Source: a bacterium | Lineage (GTDB): Bacteria; JAMCPX01 | DNA length: 8,588 bases | NCBI GenBank assembly: GCA_027364825.1 | Contig: DAHXOM010000164.1 | Coordinates: 1 to 8,588 of the forward strand | Direction of reading: 5' to 3' | In this document: positions 1 to 5,792 of the stretch, in pieces | How positions within the stretch are numbered: position 1 is the first letter of the stretch | How the letters are laid out: the number at the start of each line of letters is the position of its first letter | Position numbers and translations under genes: made by a program | Notes under the pieces: model-generated | What the model was told of the DNA's origin: nothing | Database searches by the model: none | What the model saw: the letters and a program-made list of their open reading frames with translations, nothing else

Positions 1-98
1 CCATTTTTATTGAGATTCAGTTGATTTGTTCTTTTGGACGGGGTCTGATATGTCATTCTTATGAACGCTCAGCTCTCTGAGGAATTATCCTGATTGAT

Positions 99-115
99 CG
101 GTCCGGAATGGACCG
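99..115. repeat. Small inverted repeat upstream of the cytochrome gene
   Basis: CGGTCC (99-104) and GGACCG (110-115) form a perfect 6-bp stem around GGAAT. A second small stem, CTCAG (68-72) / CTGAG (77-81), lies just upstream. Neither is followed by a T-run, so they do not look like intrinsic terminators. They could be operator half-sites or 5'-UTR structure for the gene starting at 167. I found no convincing -35/-10 pair in 1-150, so the promoter is unassigned and may lie to the left of the window. Confidence 0.4.
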
Positions 116-166
116 GAAATTATCAAGGGAAAGAGGATAAACTGATTGCCAGAAAGGAGGAGAATC

Positions 167-604
167 ATGAAAAGCATGAAACGAATATCGGGTGTGTTTA
201 CGGTAGTGGTTGTGGTGCTTTTTGCTTCTATGAGCTACGCCGCCGGTCTTGGATTGCCCCTTGAGAAGTCGGTTGCGACAGGCAAGGCACTCTTCATCCA
301 TGGGACATTCGGCGGTAACGGCAGTACCTGTGAAACCTGTCACACTTCGGGAGGTACGGTGCCGGGCAAGATGCCGGGTAACATAACGATCCCGAGCCTC
401 GCCAATGCTGCAGCGATTTATCCGCGCTTCAATCCAAGGGCCAAGAAGGTGATCACGCTGGAAGACCAGATAAGAAACTGCATCGTCGGTGCGCTCCATG
501 GAAAGCCGCCTGCATACGGCAGCGTCCGGATGAACGCACTGGTCAGTTACATTACCTCGCTGGCCCAGGGCAAACCCATGGATATGGGCGGAAAGCCGCA
601 GTAA
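167..604 (+). CDS. Periplasmic monoheme c-type cytochrome
   Basis: The product is a 145-residue exported cytochrome c, probably a periplasmic electron carrier. The ATG at 167 is chosen because AAAGGAGGAG (153-162) sits 6 nt upstream of it. A TTG at 146 would extend the frame by 7 residues but lies upstream of this Shine-Dalgarno site. Residues 1-26 form a signal peptide: basic start, a Val-rich core at 10-20, and a likely cut after SYAA. The single heme site is CETCH (55-59). Met122 in the C-terminal helix (ITLEDQIRNC ... GSVRMNALVSYI) is the best candidate sixth ligand; the MDM near 138-140 is an alternative. The C-terminal pattern, charged helix then HGKP then a short helix, resembles SoxX/SoxA and thiosulfate dehydrogenase cytochromes of sulfur metabolism. 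That likeness is from memory of the families and is not a firm assignment. Its neighbour is a TSUP exporter, which is compatible with a sulfur role. No second heme motif is present. Confidence 0.88.
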   Translation: MKSMKRISGVFTVVVVVLFASMSYAAGLGLPLEKSVATGKALFIHGTFGGNGSTCETCHTSGGTVPGKMPGNITIPSLANAAAIYPRFNPRAKKVITLEDQIRNCIVGALHGKPPAYGSVRMNALVSYITSLAQGKPMDMGGKPQ

Positions 605-623
605 CGCAGGACCGGAATACGTT

Positions 624-674
624 CAACGTCGTTGATAAGGACAGAGGTATGGATAATACCTTGAACAGGTATTA
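624..674 (+). promoter_or_regulatory. Competing hairpins between cytochrome and TSUP genes
   Basis: The 95-bp gap holds three AGGTAT/ATACCT arms. AGGTAT (645-650) can pair with ATACCT (656-661). Alternatively TAATACCT (654-661) pairs perfectly over 8 bp with AGGTATTA (667-674) around a TGAAC loop. The two pairings share one arm and exclude each other. A further small stem, CAAC/GTTG, spans 624-634. The second hairpin ends 12 nt before the Shine-Dalgarno site of the next gene and has no clean U-run. It could be an mRNA processing or stability element, an attenuator, or an operator. What is visible is only the pairing; the role is inferred. Confidence 0.45.
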
Positions 675-699
675 AGTTTGTTCGTTGAAGGAGCTTACC

Positions 700-1530
700 A
701 TGTCTTTTGAATTGCTTTTTTCGGTCTCCATCGCAGCGGGTTTTGTTGGGGCCATGAGTGGAATGGGAGGCGGGGTTGTACTGATCCCCGTTCTTACATT
801 ACTTGGCATGGACATCAAACACGCCATTGCCATCAGTATTGTTTCGGTCATTGCCACATCAAGCGGCTCTGCTTCGGCTTATGTGCGTGATCACATCACC
901 AATCTCAAGGTCGGTATGTTTCTCGAAATGTTTACGATCGTAGGGGCACTGGTTGGGGCGGCGATCACCGTAGTCTCGGCACAGGGCCCGCTCTTTTTAA
1001 TTTTCGGATTTGTGCTGTTGGGAGCATTGGCAGCGCTCTTTCTGCAGCGGCACACGGGCTGGACACCGGTGGAGAACCAGGACAAGTTTTCCAAGTGGCT
1101 GCAGCTTGAAGGAAAATATTACGATCAGGCCACAGGGCAGACCATAGAGTACCGCGGGGTGCGTGCCTATTTCGGAGGTCCTCTGATGTTCGGTGCGGGA
1201 TTGATCGCCGGACTCCTCGGCATCGGGGCAGGCGCACTCAAGGTACTGATCCATGATCTCGTGATGCGACTGCCGCCGAAGGTGTCCACCACCACGAGCA
1301 ACCTGATCATCGGTGTGACCGCACTTGCAGGTGCGAGTGTTTACCTCGCGGCAGGTTTGATCAATCCCGGGCTTGCTGCGCCGGTAATCCTCGGCGTTCT
1401 CATCGGCGCATTTATTGCCACACGCCTGCTCGTACGGCTTACGAACCAAAAGGTGCGACAATTCTTCCTGGTTGTTCTGGCGATATTAGGAGTCGAGATG
1501 ATCCTGCGCGGAATAGGAGTCATATCATGA
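700..1530 (+). CDS. TSUP (TauE/SafE) family anion exporter, membrane protein
   Basis: The product is a 276-residue integral inner-membrane protein of the TSUP family, which moves sulfite, sulfoacetate and other organosulfur anions. The ATG at 700 is preceded by GAAGGAG (687-693) with 6-nt spacing; a TTG at 685 overlaps that site and is rejected. Both halves carry the family signature. The N-terminal one is GAMSGMGGGVVLIPVLTLLG (17-36) followed by AIAISIVSVIATSS. The C-terminal one is GLLGIGAGALKVLI (171-184) followed by VSTTTSNLIIGVTALAGA (195-212). A hydrophilic stretch of about 45 residues (116-158, rich in charged and aromatic residues) joins the halves. This layout matches the family's inverted internal duplication with eight or so helices. 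The stop overlaps the start of the next gene by 4 nt, so the two are translationally coupled. The substrate cannot be read from sequence; sulfite or a related oxyanion is inferred from the family. Confidence 0.9.
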   Translation: MSFELLFSVSIAAGFVGAMSGMGGGVVLIPVLTLLGMDIKHAIAISIVSVIATSSGSASAYVRDHITNLKVGMFLEMFTIVGALVGAAITVVSAQGPLFLIFGFVLLGALAALFLQRHTGWTPVENQDKFSKWLQLEGKYYDQATGQTIEYRGVRAYFGGPLMFGAGLIAGLLGIGAGALKVLIHDLVMRLPPKVSTTTSNLIIGVTALAGASVYLAAGLINPGLAAPVILGVLIGAFIATRLLVRLTNQKVRQFFLVVLAILGVEMILRGIGVIS

Positions 1531-1943
1531 TAGCACTTGAGGGAACAACGGCACGGCATGAACCGCCCAAAGGAAAGAGAACGGGCTTTGATATGGAAGG
1601 CCTCGTTGGATATATTTTGTTGATCGGTGTACTCCTCAGTATGGTACTGATCGCCATCGGCGTTGTTTATTACTGGCTGACGACAGGACGGCTCGGGATT
1701 GTATATTCAATATCCGGTATGAATTTGTTCGGTTTCGTGCTTGCGGAAATCCGGCAGATGATCGCCGGTGCTTTTCGTCCCCGTCTCTTTGTCAACCTCG
1801 GGATTGTCGTACTCATGCTTACTCCCTATATACGCGTGTTTGCTTCGATGCTCTACTTTGCCTTTGTAGAGCACAATCTCAAATACACGCTATTTACCGC
1901 GTTTGTTTTCAGTGTTCTGAGTTACAGTCTTTTCTTGCGTTAG
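1527..1943 (+). CDS. DUF1634 family membrane protein, partner of the TSUP exporter
   Basis: This is a small membrane protein of 138 residues. The ATG overlaps the exporter's stop codon (ATGA at 1527-1530), and AGGAGT (1515-1520) supplies the ribosome site, so its expression is tied to the exporter. Three membrane spans are visible: about 26-51 (GYILLIGVLLSMVLIAIGVVYY), 87-111 (with the conserved-looking LMLTPYIRV at 96-104) and 117-137. The hydrophilic N-terminus and the segment around 63-86 would face the cytoplasm or periplasm. The pattern of one helix, a loop, then LGIxxLxLTPxxRV and a final helix fits DUF1634. That family is known mainly as a neighbour of TauE/SafE genes, so a role as accessory subunit or regulator of the transporter is inferred from context. 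No catalytic motif is apparent. Confidence 0.85.
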   Translation: MIALEGTTARHEPPKGKRTGFDMEGLVGYILLIGVLLSMVLIAIGVVYYWLTTGRLGIVYSISGMNLFGFVLAEIRQMIAGAFRPRLFVNLGIVVLMLTPYIRVFASMLYFAFVEHNLKYTLFTAFVFSVLSYSLFLR

Positions 1944-1990
1944 GAGACAAGGCCGGTCTTTCCGGGACAAACATCCGCGGAGAACTCTTT

Positions 1991-2032
1991 TTAACCCGAA
2001 ACTTGTGTTTGCAAATACATTTTTCGGGTTAA
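1991..2032. terminator. Long stem-loop between convergent genes, possible terminator
   Basis: TTAACCCGAAA (1991-2001) pairs perfectly over 11 bp with TTTCGGGTTAA (2022-2032). The 20-nt loop contains the near-palindrome TGTGTTTGCAAATACA. The stem lies 47 nt after the DUF1634 stop and before the convergent methyltransferase gene. It is well placed to end transcription from both sides, but neither flank has a proper U-tract, so intrinsic termination is uncertain. A smaller stem, GCGCT/AGCGC, lies at 2072-2088 just beyond the methyltransferase stop codon. The rest of 1944-2096 shows nothing else recognisable. Confidence 0.5.
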
Positions 2033-2096
2033 TCGTCTATCAGGTTTCGCGGTTTCCGAATCTTTTTCTATGCGCTTTTCGGCAGCGCTCCTCTGC

Positions 2097-2690
2097 CTAC
2101 ATCACAAACGGGATCAGTCTCTTGACGCGCCTTCTGTACCCGGGATAGGTGTCCGGAAAATTCTTGCTCAGCAGTCTTTCCTCAATACCCATCTTCCTGA
2201 GGATCCCGATAAAGATCATCACCAGCGCAATTGCCCCCCTGACTTCACCGACCGCCAGGGCAGAGCCCAGGGTGGCGAACAGGTATCCGGTATAAATTGG
2301 ATGGCGGACAAAACGGTAGGGACCGCGCATGATGATCTCGTGGTCCTTTTTTATGGTCACTGCTCCGCTCCAGTTCCCGGCAAGGATTGTGCGTGCCCAG
2401 ACGGCAAATGCAACACCCGCGGCGCAGATAACATCGGCGACGATGCCGGTGGCATAGGTTTGCGGCACTATCCTGCGTCCTATCCATCCTGCTGAGAGCT
2501 GGGGGAGGTAGAGCAGGAGAAAGACCGCGAGTATCCAGGCACGGGCCAGAATCCGGTCGAAAATACCCTGCACGTAGACGTTTTCCTTGGTGTGTTTCGC
2601 TTTGATGAGCCAATAGCCGTAGAAGATGCACCAGCACAGTATGGTCACCATCGGGAAGATTAAGTAATTGTTCTGTTGGGCGGCATGCAT
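2097..2690 (-). CDS. Isoprenylcysteine carboxyl methyltransferase-like membrane protein
   Basis: The product is a 197-residue polytopic membrane protein of the ICMT/phospholipid methyltransferase superfamily, SAM-dependent methyltransferases embedded in the membrane. Hydrophobic segments lie at about 10-29, 51-68, 82-104 and 133-164. The cofactor-binding signature is clear: GPYRFVRHPIYTGYL (123-137), then the paired acids EE (170-171), then FPDTYPGYRRRVKRLIPF (178-195), the usual FxxxYxxYxxxVxRxIP ending. In this superfamily the RHPxY and EE elements bind SAM. Bacteria generally lack the prenylated-protein substrate of eukaryotic ICMT, so the methyl acceptor is unknown; a lipid or small hydrophobic molecule is possible. 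The ATG at 2690 is the first in frame after an in-frame TAG, but no strong Shine-Dalgarno site precedes it. The gene stands alone, convergent with the cytochrome/TSUP unit and divergent from the lipoprotein gene. Confidence 0.85.
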   Translation of the reverse strand: MHAAQQNNYLIFPMVTILCWCIFYGYWLIKAKHTKENVYVQGIFDRILARAWILAVFLLLYLPQLSAGWIGRRIVPQTYATGIVADVICAAGVAFAVWARTILAGNWSGAVTIKKDHEIIMRGPYRFVRHPIYTGYLFATLGSALAVGEVRGAIALVMIFIGILRKMGIEERLLSKNFPDTYPGYRRRVKRLIPFVM

Positions 2691-2795
2691 GGTATATGAC
2701 TACCATCATTCCAAAAACTCATCAACAGGAAAGATAAAAAACCGGAATCAGGGCTTTCTTCCACGGGACCGCAAGGCCAAAATCCATTTTTCGCC

Positions 2796-2823
2796 TTGAC
2801 AATAAAGTATATTTTAGTATACA
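2796..2823 (+). promoter_or_regulatory. Sigma-70-like promoter for the lipoprotein gene
   Basis: A perfect -35 hexamer TTGACA (2796-2801) is followed after 16 bp by TATACA (2818-2823), which matches the -10 consensus at its first four positions. The spacer is AT-rich. Transcription would start near 2830, giving a leader of about 130 nt before the ATG at 2959. This is the best-looking promoter in the window. Confidence 0.65.
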
Positions 2824-2830
2824 ACTAAAA
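2812..2830. promoter_or_regulatory. Perfect inverted repeat over the -10, candidate operator
   Basis: TTTTAGT (2812-2818) and ACTAAAA (2824-2830) are exact reverse complements separated by ATACA. The second arm runs through the expected start site and the centre lies on the -10 element. A nested GTATA/TATAC repeat (2807-2811 / 2818-2822) overlaps it. The size and AT-rich dyad are like operators of MarR- or TetR-type repressors, which would block RNA polymerase here. The regulator is not encoded in this window, so the assignment is by form only. Confidence 0.45.
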
Positions 2831-2856
2831 ATAATAATGAGTAAATCCCTGTTAGT

Positions 2857-2921
2857 CCGCCTGAGGTGGGGAAAATACACATTTCCTATCATATTGATTA
2901 TAATTCCTACCCGATAGGAAT
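2857..2921 (+). promoter_or_regulatory. Structured leader with alternative hairpins
   Basis: Three pairings are visible in the untranslated leader. CCGCC (2857-2861) / GGTGG (2865-2869) forms a compact stem with one G-U pair. TTCCTATC (2883-2890) pairs over 8 bp with GATAGGAA (2913-2920). ATTCCTA (2903-2909) pairs over 7 bp with TAGGAAT (2915-2921) around CCCGA. The last two share their 3' arm and cannot form together. The shared arm ends 22 nt before the Shine-Dalgarno region, so a switch in structure could affect early elongation or translation. I could not match it to a known riboswitch class. The rest of 2691-2795 shows no gene and no clear promoter for the minus-strand methyltransferase. 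Confidence 0.4.
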
Positions 2922-2958
2922 GATTGGGCATCCTAACGGGGTAAAGAAGAGGTTTTCT

Positions 2959-5772
2959 ATGTTAATAAGGAATATGGAAACGCTAAGATCGAGGCGATTC
3001 GGATGTTCCATACAAATTATCTCAGCTTTTCTTCCCATACTTACTTTAGCAGGACTTGCTCTAACTGGATGCAGTCAAAGACCAAAGCAACAGCAATACT
3101 CCAAGGCGCCGCTTGCAGCGTATGAAATAAATTATAGCGCTGTCACAAAAGACATGAGTATAAAATCAGTTGATGTAACGCCTCCATCAGCGGGCCGGAA
3201 CATAACCGGTAAGGCAGGTTTATTTCAGATAGGCAATGCAATGTTTAATGGCAACATGGTAACAGCGACGATTTACATAATTAACAACGATACGGTCCCA
3301 TGGACCGGCGTTGAGATGCAGGCATACAGCATTATCTCCGGCAGTCCTACAGGGGCAGATACCGACCTTGGTACAGGCTGGTATATAAACAGTCCTGCCA
3401 TTGGAGCATGGGGATGGCTCTTTACATCGGGAACAGCAGGATCGACTTATACCATACCTGTGGGCGGGCGATCCGCTAATAAGATAATAGGCTTCAATGC
3501 AACATCAAACTTTGATGCATTGGTGTATATCTATGTAGATGCGCCTGTAATAACCGGTATTACAAGTGGAACAAGTGGTTCAACTATAACTATATCTGGC
3601 TATAACTTTTTGGATACACAAGGTTCTGTATTCTTTAACGGTGTATCTGCCCCTGTTCAAACCTGGTCGGATACATCCATTGTCGTAATATTACCTGCAC
3701 CTCTGACATTTGCCAGGGTTCTTGTAGAGACCAATGATCCCAATACCCCATATTCAAATTCCTTTACGTTAACAAATCTTCCGCAACCACAGTCACCCAC
3801 AAATCTCACAGCAAATGTAGGCAATAATCAAATAACCCTAAGCTGGGGACCTTCTTCAATAGAGACTTATACTCATACTCTAACTGGTTGCTTTAGTGCA
3901 GTAGTTGCAGATAACTCAGGCAATATTTGGGCTGCTAATGAATGCAATAATAATGTAATAGAATTAAGCCCGGATGGTGCCCTCATAGGTACATATCCTG
4001 TAGGTCTTTGTCCCCGTGGAATAACTATAGATAGTTCAGGCAATGTCTGGGTTGCCAATAATGGAGATAACAATGTTACCGAATTAAGTGCTACTGGTCT
4101 AAGCATGGGAACTTATGCTGTAGGTTCAGAACCTACAAGCATAGCCATAGATAGTTCAGGCAATGCCTGGGTTGTCGATTACGGCGATAATACTGTTACC
4201 GAATTAAGTGCTACTGGTATAAGCATAGGAACTTATGCTGTAGGCGGTTGTTCGGAAGATATAGCTATAGACGGATCGGGTAATGTATGGGTGACCAATG
4301 GTTGTGATAATACTGTAACAAAAATGAATTCTAACGGTACAACTATCGGAGTTTATGCTGTGGGGTCATATCCATGGGGCGTAGCAACGGATACATTTGG
4401 GAATGTATTGATTGCTGATTATTTTAGTAATACTGTTACTGAATTAAATTCTACTGGTTCAATCATTGGGACTTATCCTGTAGGAAGTGCTCCCCGGTAT
4501 ATTACTATAGATAGTTTGGGTAATATCTGGATTACCAATTATAGCGGTGATACCGTAACCGAATTAAGTCCTGCCGGTGTAACCATAGGAACCTATCCTG
4601 CCGGTTCAGGACCGGAAGGCATAACTATAGATCCATCTGGGAATGTATGGGTTACTGATAATAATGGAGGTGATACGGTGACTGAATTAGTAGGTGCTGC
4701 AAACCACAGTTATAATATTTACTATTCGACAACACCGTTGGGACCTTATACACAATTAGGTTTTACCACGACAACAAGCTATACTGTTACAGGCTTAACT
4801 AATGGGATGATATACTATTTCAGAGCAACTGCTGTGAATAGTGGCGGTGAAAGTGGATATTCAAATCAGGTATCTGTTACACTCAATCAACATACTTATA
4901 CTGTAGGCAATGGCCCTGCCGGTATAGCTATAGACAGTCCCGGCAATATCTGGGTCGCTAATCAAAGTGATAATACTGTAACCGAATTAAGCTCTACCGG
5001 TACCACTATAGGAACTTATTCTGTAGGTAGTGCCCCTATGAATATAGCGATAGATAGTTCTGGCAACATTTGGGTCACGAATGGTGTAAACCCCGGTACT
5101 GTAACCAAGCTTTCATCTACTGGCAGCACCATTGGAACTTATCCTGTGGGTTCATATCCCGCAGGCATAGCCATAGACAGTTCTGGGAATGTTTGGGTCA
5201 CGAATGTTGAATCCCTAGGCACTGTAACCAAACTTTCATCTACTGGTAGCACTATTGGGGCTTATACTGTAGGTCCGGATCCATGGGGCATTGCGATAGA
5301 TACATTTGGCGATGTTTGGATTACTAATTTTATGAGTAGTTCTATAACCGAATTAAGTGCTACTGGAGTAACCATAGGGACTTATACTGCATGTGGTATG
5401 TCTATGGGTATAGCTATAGATGGTTCCGGCAATGTATGGTGTTCAGATTCGTATAGTGGTACTGTAACCAAGCTCTCATCCACTGGTAGCACCATTGGAA
5501 CTTATAATATAGGTACAAATCCATCTAGTATAGCTATAGATGACTCTGGGAATGTGTTGGTAACAAACTCAGGTAGCAACTCTGTAACTGAGCTATCTCC
5601 TTTAGGCAATACCATCGTGACTTACTCTGTTGGCAATAGCCCCAATGGCGTAGCCATAGACGGTTCAGGCAATATATGGGTCACTAATAATGGAGATAAT
5701 ACTGTAACCGAACTTGTAGGCGCTACAACAGGTCCTCAGTTTTTTCCCTATACAGGTCCAATCTGGCCATAA
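2959..5772 (+). CDS. Large surface lipoprotein with IPT, split FN3 and two NHL-type beta-propellers
   Basis: The product is a 937-residue lipoprotein, probably anchored on the outer membrane. The ATG at 2959 follows AAAGAAGAGG (2943-2952) by 6 nt; the frame is open to a GTG at 2866, but only the 2959 start places the signal peptide properly. Residues 14-38 form a lipoprotein signal with lipobox LTGC (Cys38), and Ser39 suggests outer-membrane sorting. Next come an unrecognised beta-rich region (about 65-193), an IPT/TIG domain (about 194-272), the first strands of an FN3 domain (about 275-301, NQITLSW), seven NHL/virginiamycin-lyase-like repeats (about 303-582), the rest of FN3 (583-644, from SYNIYYS to SNQVSV), seven more repeats (645-924), and a tail PQFFPYTGPIWP. 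Each repeat is about 40 residues and follows the pattern IAIDSSGNVWVTN, then TVTELS, then TGxxIGTYxVG. No enzyme residues are recognisable; binding or adhesion is more likely than catalysis. The stop lies 20 bp from the convergent exoribonuclease stop. Confidence 0.9.
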   Translation: MLIRNMETLRSRRFGCSIQIISAFLPILTLAGLALTGCSQRPKQQQYSKAPLAAYEINYSAVTKDMSIKSVDVTPPSAGRNITGKAGLFQIGNAMFNGNMVTATIYIINNDTVPWTGVEMQAYSIISGSPTGADTDLGTGWYINSPAIGAWGWLFTSGTAGSTYTIPVGGRSANKIIGFNATSNFDALVYIYVDAPVITGITSGTSGSTITISGYNFLDTQGSVFFNGVSAPVQTWSDTSIVVILPAPLTFARVLVETNDPNTPYSNSFTLTNLPQPQSPTNLTANVGNNQITLSWGPSSIETYTHTLTGCFSAVVADNSGNIWAANECNNNVIELSPDGALIGTYPVGLCPRGITIDSSGNVWVANNGDNNVTELSATGLSMGTYAVGSEPTSIAIDSSGNAWVVDYGDNTVTELSATGISIGTYAVGGCSEDIAIDGSGNVWVTNGCDNTVTKMNSNGTTIGVYAVGSYPWGVATDTFGNVLIADYFSNTVTELNSTGSIIGTYPVGSAPRYITIDSLGNIWITNYSGDTVTELSPAGVTIGTYPAGSGPEGITIDPSGNVWVTDNNGGDTVTELVGAANHSYNIYYSTTPLGPYTQLGFTTTTSYTVTGLTNGMIYYFRATAVNSGGESGYSNQVSVTLNQHTYTVGNGPAGIAIDSPGNIWVANQSDNTVTELSSTGTTIGTYSVGSAPMNIAIDSSGNIWVTNGVNPGTVTKLSSTGSTIGTYPVGSYPAGIAIDSSGNVWVTNVESLGTVTKLSSTGSTIGAYTVGPDPWGIAIDTFGDVWITNFMSSSITELSATGVTIGTYTACGMSMGIAIDGSGNVWCSDSYSGTVTKLSSTGSTIGTYNIGTNPSSIAIDDSGNVLVTNSGSNSVTELSPLGNTIVTYSVGNSPNGVAIDGSGNIWVTNNGDNTVTELVGATTGPQFFPYTGPIWP
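3863..4704 (+). repeat. First array of seven propeller repeats, inserted in FN3
   Basis: Seven tandem units of about 120 bp encode seven NHL-like blades (protein residues about 303-582). The lead-in TYTHTLTG looks like the final strand of a blade (compare IGTYPVG), and the last unit stops at TVTELVGA without its own GTYxVG strand. This suggests closure of a seven-bladed ring by the N-terminal strand. At the DNA level units 2 and 3 are nearly identical over 4075-4124 and 4195-4244, with 48 of 50 bases matching, which points to recent unit duplication. Confidence 0.8.
4891..5734 (+). repeat. Second array of seven propeller repeats
   Basis: Seven more units of 120-123 bp encode residues about 645-925. 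The lead-in HTYTVGNG again resembles a blade's last strand, and the array again ends in TVTELVGA, so this should be a second closed seven-bladed ring. A segment beginning ACTGTAACCAA recurs at 5098, 5221 and 5461 with only a few changes each time, all within the TKLSSTGSTIG part of the blade. The final unit runs into the C-terminal PQFFPYTGPIWP tail. Confidence 0.8.
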
Positions 5773-5792
5773 GCCGCAACAGTGAGGAAGGT

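Noticed and set aside
59..499. Minus-strand open frame of 146 codons opposite the cytochrome gene
   Set aside because: It overlaps a gene with signal peptide, heme motif and strong ribosome site; the antisense product has no recognisable domain.
2070..2495. Plus-strand open frame of 141 codons opposite the methyltransferase gene
   Set aside because: The minus strand carries clear ICMT motifs; the plus-strand product is low-complexity polar sequence and is a shadow.
2866..2958. GTG at 2866 as start of the lipoprotein
   Set aside because: It would put about 31 extra residues ahead of the signal peptide and lies within a hairpin; ATG 2959 has a ribosome site at the right distance.
4075..5500. 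Regular repeats of about 120 bp as a CRISPR or satellite array
   Set aside because: They are in-frame protein repeats of 40-41 codons with diverged units and no spacer structure.
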